A stretch of DNA of 64,000 bases from Agaribacterium sp. ZY112. Lineage in GTDB: Bacteria; Pseudomonadota; Gammaproteobacteria; Pseudomonadales; Cellvibrionaceae. The position numbers and the translations under genes are program-made. The notes below the pieces were generated by a model that worked only from the letters and a program-made list of their open reading frames with translations, was not told where the DNA came from and made no database searches. This document shows, one piece after another, positions 1-8,183 of the stretch (its first letter is position 1; every line of letters starts with the position of its first letter). The stretch covers positions 3,033,001 through 3,097,000 of the forward strand of contig NZ_CP166840.1 of NCBI RefSeq assembly GCF_041346925.1. Direction: 5' to 3'.

Positions 1-1675
1 CGGCAATGTTAAGTACTTTGTCATCGAGCGAGTCGAGAGATGCCGTTGAGTCAAAATAATATTCAATTGAAATAATGGCATCAGCAAAGGTTTCAAGCAC
101 TTCATCAATAGCGGCAGGAGGCTCATCTAAAAGCAAGACTTCATCTACAAAAACGCTGCTTCTTTGCAAAAGTGAGGACGCTTTTTCTAGACCCAATATT
201 TGCATAGCACCACGAATAGCATCGAGTGTTTTTGCAATATTAATGATATGACCAGTGTCATAGCCCGAGGATGAAAATGAGTTAAGTGCGCGCTTAGTCA
301 GGCTTAAACCGCTTAAGCATTCTTCTCGGACTATGGCTAGGGCACTGGATAGTTCATGAGAAATAACTTGCTGATCTCTGGTTGTGACGTCGGAGCTATG
401 GTCTCCGTGGACGTTGGCGTGCTGTAAGTTTGCTACCAGACTCTCTATATAAAGTAAGCAGTTGGCTACTTCATCCAATTCAGCTTCATCAATAGAGTCA
501 CTATTGTCGCTCCAGCCTTTAACTACGTCTAGTTGAGTTTTAAGGGTTTGGCTGGCTGAGTTAAGCCCGATAATAGATAGTGTCTCGCCTATTTTATTTA
601 ATATAGAAACAAAGCTGTCTAGATCGTTAACAATGGCTAACGCATTTTGCGAGCCGCCCTCTAGGGTGCGTTTTGCACTGGTAAGCTCGGCGTGCAAAAC
701 TTGGGCAAGGGTGTTAATCGTATGGCTGCTTGGGCCATATAGAACAGCGTACTCTTTTTGCAGCTCTCGCTCAGTATAAGGCAGTTTAAGTTCAGGGCAT
801 GCTTGATGTACCGCCTCACAAGCCTCACTTTTGTGGCCGCTTAGAGTAATCAAATACAGTAGCTCCTTAACAATCACCTTGGGAGCTGGTGACTGGAAGC
901 TTTCTTCGCCCTGTAGCTCAACCTGCCTGAATACTTTATCTACATACATAAAGATAAACTTTCGGGTCTCAAGTGGAGACATATCGGCATCAATAAGGGC
1001 TTCTAAGGCAACATCAGCCAACCACCATAAGGTGCTCAAGTTTTGCTCACCGCTGAGGTTCCAAACTCGAGCCAAGCCCTTACGCATAAGGGAGACCCCC
1101 TGCTTGACCTGTTTCTCTTTGATCAGAGCCAGCAGACCAAGCTGATACATTTGTCTTGCTCGACGTACCTGAGAGACAAGTCCTTCGCTGGTTGCTACTA
1201 CTTTCTTCGGGGGCGGTGCTTGTAAACCTTGAGGCACACTAATCGGTAAAAAGTGGCTTTCAGTAAGAGCTTGTTCGCGCTGTAGCTTTCTTAAGGCATT
1301 GATGTGAGGGATTAATAAACCAGGAACTTGTTGCTGAACTTGATTCAGGTATTCAAGGTAGCGAGGCAGGATGAAGAAGGTATTGGTTGTCACTTCAAGT
1401 ATTGAGTCAAAACGCTTACCTTGATGCTCAGTTTCAAGGCTCTGCAGTACGCTACTAAGTTCTTCAGCAAGCATACCTGCGCTGTTCAATTCCAATAAGG
1501 TAAAGGTGCCAATGATTTGCTGTGTTGCTTTAACGGCTTCGGTTAAAGCATTGGCTTGTTTGCAGTCCCCTCTTACGTACTCTTCAAGGTGTTTGGCTGA
1601 AGAATCTACGGTGGCGACTAATTCGTCTCGCACCATGTTCAGTGATTGCAGATTGATACTCTGATCCAGACTCAC
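1..1675 (-). CDS. chpA: ChpA/PilL-type chemotaxis hybrid kinase, N-terminal part (partial)
   Basis: The minus strand is open from a GTG at 1675 to the left edge, about 558 codons, with an AGGAAA ribosome site about 8 bases upstream. The protein begins VSLDQSINLQSLNMVRDEL and is helical and acidic. It resembles the N-terminal region of Pseudomonas ChpA (PilL), the large CheA-like kinase controlling type IV pili and cAMP. At least two Hpt-like modules can be seen, around residues 25-110 and 465-555, each with an ...IIGTFTLLEL or ...IRGAMQILGL core. The expected phospho-histidine position appears to be Q in the first and D in the last, so these are probably non-phosphorylated dimer or docking modules, as in FimL-like domains. 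The kinase, CheW and receiver parts would lie outside the window. The family call is by recall of the pattern, not a search. Confidence 0.72.
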   Translation of the reverse strand, partial: MSLDQSINLQSLNMVRDELVATVDSSAKHLEEYVRGDCKQANALTEAVKATQQIIGTFTLLELNSAGMLAEELSSVLQSLETEHQGKRFDSILEVTTNTFFILPRYLEYLNQVQQQVPGLLIPHINALRKLQREQALTESHFLPISVPQGLQAPPPKKVVATSEGLVSQVRRARQMYQLGLLALIKEKQVKQGVSLMRKGLARVWNLSGEQNLSTLWWLADVALEALIDADMSPLETRKFIFMYVDKVFRQVELQGEESFQSPAPKVIVKELLYLITLSGHKSEACEAVHQACPELKLPYTERELQKEYAVLYGPSSHTINTLAQVLHAELTSAKRTLEGGSQNALAIVNDLDSFVSILNKIGETLSIIGLNSASQTLKTQLDVVKGWSDNSDSIDEAELDEVANCLLYIESLVANLQHANVHGDHSSDVTTRDQQVISHELSSALAIVREECLSGLSLTKRALNSFSSSGYDTGHIINIAKTLDAIRGAMQILGLEKASSLLQRSSVFVDEVLLLDEPPAAIDEVLETFADAIISIEYYFDSTASLDSLDDKVLNIA

Positions 1676-1908
1676 GATTGGTTTTCCTAACTATTCATTG
1701 GATTGAGTTTTAGATATCCATCAATTGTAACGCTATTTGTTCGCTTTGGCGCAAAATATCATTGTGTTTCTTGAGCTTATCGCACACATTTAACTTGATA
1801 TCTAGAACTCAAGCCCTAAAATTTGCCCCTCGTCACCTTGGTGCAAATATATGTGGCGATTAACTATGGCTGCTCAATAAAGGGGCGCTCAGGACTTTAG
1901 CTCTCTAC

Positions 1909-2040
1909 ACTGGTAACAGTTTGCTGGTTTTCTCAGGGCTTGGATGTCCGAGGCAGTAAGTTTATTTTAAGTTTAAGCCATATAAACTCAAAGTGTTCTC
2001 CGACTGCAAAGGTAAGAACACAAAGCTAACAATGCAGGGT
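1909..2040 (+). promoter_or_regulatory. Structured nhaB 5' leader, candidate riboswitch
   Basis: The 370-base gap before nhaB holds no gene. Its 3' part can fold into successive hairpins: ACTG-GTAA-CAGT (1909-1920, a GNRA tetraloop), CTTGG/CCGAG (1939-1952), AGTTTA/TAAACT (1970-1988, with an alternative 5' arm AGTTTAT at 1959-1965) and GTGTTCT/AGAACAC (1993-2021). The 15-base loop of the last hairpin contains ACTGCA (2003-2008). ACTGC can pair with GCAGT at 1953-1957, while CTGCA can pair with TGCAG at 2033-2037, which overlaps the only Shine-Dalgarno-like AGGG of nhaB. The two pairings exclude each other, a typical translational switch layout. Further upstream, GCCCCT (1825-1830) can pair with AGGGGC (1881-1886). 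Lithium- and sodium-sensing riboswitches are known for Na+/H+ antiporter genes; assignment to such a class is inference. I see nothing else in 1676-1908. Confidence 0.55.
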
Positions 2041-2045
2041 ATACA

Positions 2046-3542
2046 ATGACAACAACCGCTCAGGCTTTTAGCAGGAACTTCCTGGGTAATTCGCCTACTT
2101 GGTATAAGAATGCGATTATCGCATTTCTAATTATCAACCCTATTATCTTTCAAATCAGTCCATTCTTAGCCGGTTGGGTATTGATTGGCGAATTTATCTT
2201 CACATTGGCGATGGCTCTAAAGTGCTATCCTCTCCAGCCTGGTGGTCTGCTTGCAATTGAGGCAATTGCAATAGGCATGACCAGCTCAAATGCAGTCTAC
2301 GAAGAAGTGGTACATAACTTCCCCGTCATACTGTTATTGATGTTTATGGTTGCTGGCATCTACTTTATGAAAGACTTGCTTTTGCTCGTCTTCACAAAGA
2401 TCTTGCTGCGTATACGCTCCAAGATGCTGCTGAGCTTTCTATTTTGTAGCGTTGCGGCCGTATTATCGGCATTCCTGGATGCTTTGACTGTCACAGCGGT
2501 TCTTATTACCGTCGCTGTCGGCTTTTACGCTGTTTACCACAAATTTGCTTCTGGAAAAAAAGACTCAAGTAAACACGACCACAGCCAAGACGGCGAGGTG
2601 CACTCACACCACCGTGAAGACCTAGATGCCTTCCGAGCTTTCTTGCGCAGTTTGATTATGCACGGTGCAGTAGGTACGGCATTGGGCGGTGTGTGTACTT
2701 TGGTTGGTGAGCCCCAAAACTTGCTTATTGCCGAGGTTGCCGATTGGAACTTTATTGAGTTCTTTATGGTTATGGCACCGGTTTCTATGCCTACCTTGGC
2801 GGCAGGCTTAGTGACCTGTCTAGTGCTTGAGAAAATTAAAATACTTGGCTATGGCGCTGAGTTACCTGAGCGTGTTCGCGAAGTTTTAGTAGATTATGAT
2901 TCTGCTCAAGGCTCTAAGCGTACTTTGCGTCAGCGTAATGAACTTATTATTCAAGGTGTTGTTGCTGGCTTATTGGTGGTTGCTTTGGCCACACACGTTG
3001 CCGAAGTGGGCCTTATCGGTCTTGCAGTGATTGTACTTTTGACCGCGTTTAACGGCATTATTGAAGAGCATCAAATTGGTCATGCATTTGAAGAGGCGCT
3101 GCCTTTTACTGCTTTACTTGTTGTGTTCTTTGCCATTGTGGCGGTTATTCATGAGCAGCACCTGTTTTCGCCGGTAACTGAGTGGGTATTGGCATTTGAT
3201 GACGATGTTGAAGGCCCAATTCTATTCTTGGCGAATGGCTTCCTATCTATGATTAGTGACAATGTATTTGTCGCTACGGTTTATATCGGTGAAGTAAAAG
3301 CCGCATTTGATGCTGGCACCATTACCCGCGAACACTTTGAGGAGTTGGCTGTTGCAATCAATACAGGTACAAACTTACCAAGTGTTGCGACCCCTAATGG
3401 TCAGGCGGCGTTCTTGTTCTTGTTGACCTCAGCGGTAGCGCCGTTGATTCGTTTATCTTACGGTCGTATGGTGTTAATGGCTCTGCCCTACACCATCGTG
3501 CTGACTATCGTAGGTTTGGCAATGGTGACCTTCAATATCTAA
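2046..3542 (+). CDS. nhaB: NhaB Na+/H+ antiporter
   Basis: Inner-membrane sodium/proton antiporter that expels Na+ (and Li+) using the proton gradient. The 498 residues are close to the E. coli length of about 513 and contain roughly twelve hydrophobic segments. The conserved [10 protein letters not shown] segment puts Asp145 where E. coli has the functionally important Asp147. Further family segments are [27 protein letters not shown] and [18 protein letters not shown]. The loop at residues 170-192 is unusually rich in histidine (H177, H179, H186, H188, H189). The ATG at 2046 follows a weak AGGG site that the structured leader may cover. A bidirectional terminator follows the gene. Monocistronic by spacing. 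Confidence 0.96.
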   Translation: MTTTAQAFSRNFLGNSPTWYKNAIIAFLIINPIIFQISPFLAGWVLIGEFIFTLAMALKCYPLQPGGLLAIEAIAIGMTSSNAVYEEVVHNFPVILLLMFMVAGIYFMKDLLLLVFTKILLRIRSKMLLSFLFCSVAAVLSAFLDALTVTAVLITVAVGFYAVYHKFASGKKDSSKHDHSQDGEVHSHHREDLDAFRAFLRSLIMHGAVGTALGGVCTLVGEPQNLLIAEVADWNFIEFFMVMAPVSMPTLAAGLVTCLVLEKIKILGYGAELPERVREVLVDYDSAQGSKRTLRQRNELIIQGVVAGLLVVALATHVAEVGLIGLAVIVLLTAFNGIIEEHQIGHAFEEALPFTALLVVFFAIVAVIHEQHLFSPVTEWVLAFDDDVEGPILFLANGFLSMISDNVFVATVYIGEVKAAFDAGTITREHFEELAVAINTGTNLPSVATPNGQAAFLFLLTSAVAPLIRLSYGRMVLMALPYTIVLTIVGLAMVTFNI

Positions 3543-3560
3543 TTAGTAAGTCACCATTGT

Positions 3561-3588
3561 AAAAAAGGCGCCTAAGGGCGCCTTTTTT
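3561..3588. terminator. Bidirectional intrinsic terminator between nhaB and dnaQ
   Basis: GGCGCC (3567-3572), loop TAAG, GGCGCC (3577-3582), with six A before and six T after the stem. It serves the convergent nhaB (plus) and the rnhA/dnaQ unit (minus). Confidence 0.93.
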
Positions 3589-3621
3589 GTATCTATCGTT
3601 TTAGTCTATAAGGCCACCACT

Positions 3622-4329
3622 TTAGCGGCGCCAAATCACAGCATCCCCTGATTTTTTGGCAATCGTATCTAGCTTGGCTTCGTGACGCTCTAATTCCTTG
3701 GCATTGGCGGTTAGTACAAAGCCGCCTTGACGTCCAGTAACAGCTTCTATTGTTTCCGAACCTCCGCCGCTTGAGCTGCTATCACTACCATCAAAGGCTA
3801 AGCGTGTTTGCCCGCCTGTCATCATAAGATAAACGTCGGCGAGAATTTCGGAGTCGAGTAAGGCGCCGTGAAGATCGCGTTGGCTATTATCTATGCCATA
3901 GCGTTTGCACAGTGCATCTAGATTGTTTTTTTGTCCTGGATGCTTATCGCGTGCAAGCTTAAGGGTATCGAGGATACCACAGCGGCTTTCCAGTGGAGCG
4001 ACACCTGCGTTGAGCAGCTTAAACTCGTGATTTAAAAAGCCCACATCAAAGGGAGCGTTGTGAATGACTAGTTCTGCCCCATCAACAAAGTCAATGAACT
4101 CATTAACAATACGGGCAAACACAGGTTTATCAGTTAGAAATTCATTGGTAATACCGTGAACTTCCATTGCTCCTTGATCAACTTCTCGTTGAGGGTTGAT
4201 GTATTGGTGGTAGTGTCGGCCTGTTAACTTTCGATTAATGAGTTCAACACAGCCGATCTCAATGATTCGGTGACCGGCAGAAGGCTCTAAACCCGTTGTT
4301 TCAGTATCAAGTACAACTTGGCGCATCAT
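3622..4329 (-). CDS. dnaQ: DNA polymerase III epsilon subunit (proofreading 3'-5' exonuclease)
   Basis: DEDDh exonuclease that edits mismatched 3' ends inside the Pol III core. The Exo I motif VLDTETTG carries Asp8 and Glu10, Exo II HNAPFD carries Asp95, and Exo III HGALLDSE carries His154 and Asp159, so all catalytic residues are present. A QTRLAF segment at residues 174-179 matches the beta-clamp-binding motif of E. coli epsilon (QTSMAF). A Ser/Gly-rich linker (residues 182-191) leads to a basic C-terminal tail expected to bind the alpha subunit. At 235 residues it has the usual length. Its ATG overlaps the rnhA stop by one base (TAATG), so the two are translationally coupled. A second ATG follows directly (MM), so the start could be one codon later. 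Confidence 0.97.
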   Translation of the reverse strand: MMRQVVLDTETTGLEPSAGHRIIEIGCVELINRKLTGRHYHQYINPQREVDQGAMEVHGITNEFLTDKPVFARIVNEFIDFVDGAELVIHNAPFDVGFLNHEFKLLNAGVAPLESRCGILDTLKLARDKHPGQKNNLDALCKRYGIDNSQRDLHGALLDSEILADVYLMMTGGQTRLAFDGSDSSSSGGGSETIEAVTGRQGGFVLTANAKELERHEAKLDTIAKKSGDAVIWRR

Positions 4330-4760
4330 TAGAGTTCCTCTATACCGCGATTAGCAAGATCATCTGCCAGTTCGTTACCTGGGTGACCGCTGTGCCCTTT
4401 TACCCAATGCCACTTGATTGTATGCCGTTGAGTCGCTTCATCAAGGGCCACCCAAAGGTCTTTGTTCTTCACTTCTTTTTTAGCTGAGGTGCGCCAACCA
4501 TTGCGTTTCCAGTTGGCAATCCAGCTATTAATCCCATCTTTTACATAGTTGGAATCTGTCGTTAATTTGACTTCGCAACTTTCAGTCAGCGCATTAAGAG
4601 CCTCGATCGCTGCCATAAGCTCCATTCGATTATTCGTGGTGTCTTTTTCACCACCACAGAGTGTTTTTTGTTGACCGTTATACTCTAACACTGCCCCCCA
4701 GCCACCGGGTCCAGGGTTTCCTTTGCAGGCGCCATCAGTATAAATATCTATCTTTTTCAA
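4329..4760 (-). CDS. rnhA: Ribonuclease HI
   Basis: Hydrolyses the RNA strand of RNA-DNA hybrids, removing primers and R-loops. The 143 residues contain the full set of metal-binding acidic residues (Asp9 in YTDGAC, Glu47 in NRMEL, Asp69 in TTDSNYV, Asp133 in ELADDLA) and the KGHSG loop histidine (His123). The basic WKRNGWR handle for substrate binding is also present. It lies between yafS (4-base gap) and dnaQ (1-base overlap), the same order as in E. coli except that there rnhA and dnaQ are divergent. Confidence 0.97.
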   Translation of the reverse strand: MKKIDIYTDGACKGNPGPGGWGAVLEYNGQQKTLCGGEKDTTNNRMELMAAIEALNALTESCEVKLTTDSNYVKDGINSWIANWKRNGWRTSAKKEVKNKDLWVALDEATQRHTIKWHWVKGHSGHPGNELADDLANRGIEEL

Positions 4761-4764
4761 TGTG

Positions 4765-5634
4765 TTATCGCTTTGTGTGTTGTATTTCTGTTTTTTTACT
4801 GCTGGTTTTTATCGAGCCGCGAGAAGCTACACGAGCGCCATATAAGGTTCTCGATAAAACCAAGGATCGCCAGTCAGGTTTAAGTAAATTAAGCCCCGAC
4901 TGCTCTTTTTTGGCGGTCAAACACACAACAGAAGAGAATGGGAAATTAATGCGATCCAAATAATGGCAGAATCTTGTACTTAAACGAAGATAGCTACCAT
5001 GGTTGATTGGCAGAGTATGACAGATATGTTTTGTCGACTCGATTTTAAAATCTAAAAAGTTAAGCCAGTCTTTGATTCGGTAAGTCATAAGTGATCGACG
5101 GTACCATCCAGTGTGGGGGCGAAATGCACCGCTTAACTTTGCCCACATGCCACTTAAACTTATAGGATTGAAAGCGACAATGGCGATATCGCCACCATGC
5201 TTACAGACTCGGGCTGCCTCTTTAAGCAACTGTTGAGGTTCACTACTGTACTCGAGCAAATGATGAATAATGACAAGGTCAATGCTTTGCTCATCAAAAG
5301 GTAGTTGTTCGAACTCGGCTTCGACTAAGACCACAGCATTATTCGGTTCTAGCTCAGTACCGTGCGGCTTTAAGCGAATAACTTGACGATAATGCGACTT
5401 GGCCGTTGGGCAGCGCTCAGGCACAAGGCTCAGTTGAAGTACTTTCTGGCCTCTGTGTTTATCGAGTAGGCGCCTGAGGTTCCTGCATTCACCGCGAATT
5501 AAGTGTTGTGCTGCAGCCTGCGTAAACCATTGGCGAAGCTCTATGATGCGATGTTCTAAATGGGGTTGGTTGTGTTCGGCGCGGCTAAAGCGCTTTTGCC
5601 ATGCGGTATACTTGTCTTTTAATCTACTAAGCAT
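4765..5634 (-). CDS. yafS: YafS-like SAM-dependent methyltransferase
   Basis: A 289-residue methyltransferase-fold protein with no known substrate, sitting in the conserved gloB-yafS-rnhA-dnaQ neighbourhood. The second half of the fold is clear: [20 protein letters not shown] (post-motif II and the acidic strand), the [15 protein letters not shown] helix and the [18 protein letters not shown] strand, all typical of YafS. The SAM-binding glycine motif I is degenerate (VLQLSLVP in place of a VLDLGCG-like loop); my recollection of E. coli YafS suggests it is degenerate there too. A basic Ser/Lys/Arg-rich tail ends the protein. It is separated from the divergent gloB by only 24 bases, so the two promoters must overlap each other or the coding starts. 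Confidence 0.82.
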   Translation of the reverse strand: MLSRLKDKYTAWQKRFSRAEHNQPHLEHRIIELRQWFTQAAAQHLIRGECRNLRRLLDKHRGQKVLQLSLVPERCPTAKSHYRQVIRLKPHGTELEPNNAVVLVEAEFEQLPFDEQSIDLVIIHHLLEYSSEPQQLLKEAARVCKHGGDIAIVAFNPISLSGMWAKLSGAFRPHTGWYRRSLMTYRIKDWLNFLDFKIESTKHICHTLPINHGSYLRLSTRFCHYLDRINFPFSSVVCLTAKKEQSGLNLLKPDWRSLVLSRTLYGARVASRGSIKTSSKKTEIQHTKR

Positions 5635-5658
5635 GCCCTGTCCTTTAATGGAGCTCGT

Positions 5659-6483
5659 GTGACTAACCCTACTATAAATATTACCCCTTTGCCGATCTTA
5701 GCGTCTAATTACCTTTGGCTTATTCGGCAAGATTTGCATGTATGGGCGGTCGACCCTGGTGATTCGGTCGAACTGTGTAAATATATTAAAAGCGAGGGGC
5801 TTAAGCTTAAAGGCGTTTTGATTACCCATAGCCACAATGACCATGTAGGTGGGCTTGAGTATCTGCTTCAAGCTTATCAAGTGCCTGTGTATGCACCAAG
5901 GCACCCCAAAATTGAAGCCCTTGCCGCGTCGTTTTTTAGAGCTGTGGATGAAGGCGACAAACTGCAGCTATTTGAAGGTGTAGAAGCTTGCGTTTGGCAC
6001 GTGCCAGGGCATTTAGATGAGCATGTCGCCTTTATTGTTAATGAAGCGGATAGTGATATTGATAAAAAAGCCGCTGGCCCGCACCTATTTTGTGGCGATA
6101 CTTTATTCTCAGCTGGCTGTGGACGCATGTTTGCAGGCCCTGCCGAGCTCTATTTATCTAGCTTGTTGCGTCTGGCGGCTCTACCAGATGCCACCAAGGT
6201 TTATTGTGCGCATGAGTACACTTTAGCGAATCTTGAGTGGGCATTAAGTTTATTACCCGCAGACGCTGCCTTATTAGATAAAAAGCGGCGAGTACAGGAC
6301 CTACTTGATAAGGGGCTAGCCAGTTTGCCTTCGACAATAAGGGATGAAAAACAAGCCAATCTTTTTCTGCGTACAGACGAAAAAGCGCTTCGACAGATTC
6401 TTTCAAAGTGGCATAAGCTACAGTTAAACTCGGCAGACGAGTATTTTTCGGTCTTAAGGCAACACAAAGATCATTGGGCTTAG
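5659..6483 (+). CDS. gloB: Hydroxyacylglutathione hydrolase (glyoxalase II)
   Basis: Metallo-beta-lactamase-fold enzyme that hydrolyses S-lactoylglutathione to lactate and glutathione, the second step of methylglyoxal detoxification. The THSHNDHVGG metal motif, VPGHLDEH, FCGDTLFSAGCGRMF and YCAHEYTLANLEWAL segments are all present. The last carries the glutathione-contacting region. At 274 residues it is about 20 longer than E. coli GloB, largely from an insert near residues 128-142 (EADSDIDKKAAGPH). The start is a GTG at 5659 preceded by GGAG. Next gene downstream is mltD in the same direction. Confidence 0.94.
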   Translation: MTNPTINITPLPILASNYLWLIRQDLHVWAVDPGDSVELCKYIKSEGLKLKGVLITHSHNDHVGGLEYLLQAYQVPVYAPRHPKIEALAASFFRAVDEGDKLQLFEGVEACVWHVPGHLDEHVAFIVNEADSDIDKKAAGPHLFCGDTLFSAGCGRMFAGPAELYLSSLLRLAALPDATKVYCAHEYTLANLEWALSLLPADAALLDKKRRVQDLLDKGLASLPSTIRDEKQANLFLRTDEKALRQILSKWHKLQLNSADEYFSVLRQHKDHWA

Positions 6484-6552
6484 CTTGTGGCTTAAGGCAG
6501 CTAGGCTCTGTTAAACTTGGTCGCTTTTGTGGCTGTATTGTGTTTTATCTCT

Positions 6553-8160
6553 ATGCGTTGTTGTTTTTTATTACCATCTGTTTTGGGTGCCTGCTTAATA
6601 CTAAGTGGTTGTGGTTTGCCTTTGATAAAAGAGGATGTTGAGCTCAGTCATTCCTTAGCTGATGAGGCTAACCCTCTTGATGATCTCTGCTTTCAAACTG
6701 AAGCCGAACTCGATACGCAAGCAGCTTGGCAGCCTTATAATCTGTGGCAGCGTGTGATTGATAGCTATGCCCTTGAGTTTGAAGACAACAAGCGCATTCA
6801 GCAGCAGTTAAAGTGGTATAAAAAACACCCTGATTATATCTACCGGGTCAGTGTGCGAGGTACACCCTACCTTTATTATATTGTTGACCAGCTTGATCAG
6901 CGTTCTATGCCTGCAGAGCTCGCCTTCCTACCTATTGTTGAGAGTGCTTTTGACCCATTTGCTTATAGCCCAGGGCGCGCATCTGGTATGTGGCAGATTA
7001 TCCCAGGAACGGGGAAAATGCTCGGCTTAAAACAGAGCTGGTGGTATGACGGTCGCCGAGATGTTGTTGCCTCAACGGATGCTGCTCTTGTTTATCTAGA
7101 TAAGCTTCAGCGTCAATTTGATGGTGACTGGCTATTAGCCCTAGCTGCCTACAATAGTGGCGGCGGTACTGTTCGCAAAGCCATACGTAAGAATAAGAAG
7201 AAGGGAAAGCCAACCGATTATTGGAGCTTAGATCTTCCTCGAGAAACCAAAGATTATGTGCCTCGTTTATTGGCCCTTGCCACCTTGATGCGTGAGGCGC
7301 ACGAGCATGACATTGAATTACCTCACGTTGCTAACGAAGCACACTTTGCTGTTGTTGATGTTCAGGGACAGATTGATTTAGCTCAGGCCGCAGAGCTAGC
7401 CGAGCTTGAGATGCAAGAGTTTTATCGTTTAAACCCAGCTTTTAATCGCTGGGCTACAGATCCTGAGGGGCCGCATACACTGGTACTGCCCATCGACAAG
7501 CACCATCAGTTTGGGGATAGATTAAAAGAACTGCCAGCTGAATCCCGCATTAAATGGCAAAGACATACGATTAAAAGTGGCGAAACACTCTCTCACATTG
7601 CTAATAAATACGGTGTATCGGTTGCTACCTTGCAAAGCGTAAATCGTATCAAAGGTCATAATATCCGTGCTGGTAAGGCCTTGTTGGTCCCTATGGCAAG
7701 TAAAGGGGCTTCGTTTTATAGTCACAGTGCCGATCAGCGTTTAGTTAAAAAACAGGCCTCCGGCGGTAAAAACGGACGCAACAAGGTGCAGCACCGCGTA
7801 GTAAAAGGCGATTCTTTTTGGTCTTTATCTCGCCGTTATGGCGTGAGCAGTTCGGCAATTGCTAAATGGAATAATATGGCGCCACGCGATACTTTGCGTT
7901 TAGGGCAAAGTTTGGTTATTTGGACTCAAGCTTCTGATAGCTCTTTAGCTTCCACTCAAGCCGAGACCGGCCAGGGTGAACAGTTTATTCGTAAACTGAA
8001 TTATCGAGTTCGATCGGGCGATTCACTGTCTCGAATTGCCTCAAAGTTTAGTGTGTCAATTAATGATATTGTGCGCTGGAACTCCCTAAACAGTAAAAGC
8101 TATTTGCAGCCAGGCCAGCGCTTGGTGTTGTATGTGGATGTAAAGTCAGGCCGAGGTTAG
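6553..8160 (+). CDS. mltD: Membrane-bound lytic murein transglycosylase D
   Basis: Outer-membrane lipoprotein that cleaves peptidoglycan to 1,6-anhydromuropeptides. I place the start at the ATG at 6553, because it gives a lipoprotein signal peptide (MRCCFLLPSVLGACLILSGC) with lipobox LSGC and Cys20; an upstream TTG at 6517 is also open. Residues of the SLT domain are seen in FLPIVESAFDPFAYS (catalytic Glu), SGMWQIIPGTG and LALAAYNSGGG. Three C-terminal LysM repeats follow, each with a xRVxxGDSxxxIA-like core (HTIKSGETLSHIA, HRVVKGDSFWSLS, YRVRSGDSLSRIA). Length is 535 residues. No strong ribosome site is visible at either start. Confidence 0.94.
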   Translation: MRCCFLLPSVLGACLILSGCGLPLIKEDVELSHSLADEANPLDDLCFQTEAELDTQAAWQPYNLWQRVIDSYALEFEDNKRIQQQLKWYKKHPDYIYRVSVRGTPYLYYIVDQLDQRSMPAELAFLPIVESAFDPFAYSPGRASGMWQIIPGTGKMLGLKQSWWYDGRRDVVASTDAALVYLDKLQRQFDGDWLLALAAYNSGGGTVRKAIRKNKKKGKPTDYWSLDLPRETKDYVPRLLALATLMREAHEHDIELPHVANEAHFAVVDVQGQIDLAQAAELAELEMQEFYRLNPAFNRWATDPEGPHTLVLPIDKHHQFGDRLKELPAESRIKWQRHTIKSGETLSHIANKYGVSVATLQSVNRIKGHNIRAGKALLVPMASKGASFYSHSADQRLVKKQASGGKNGRNKVQHRVVKGDSFWSLSRRYGVSSSAIAKWNNMAPRDTLRLGQSLVIWTQASDSSLASTQAETGQGEQFIRKLNYRVRSGDSLSRIASKFSVSINDIVRWNSLNSKSYLQPGQRLVLYVDVKSGRG

Positions 8161-8183
8161 TCTGGCTACTTCTTTTGAATAGA

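Noticed and set aside
831..1225. Plus-strand reading frames in the chemotaxis kinase region
   Set aside because: They are shadows of the long minus-strand frame open from 1675 to the left edge, which has clear family-like sequence.
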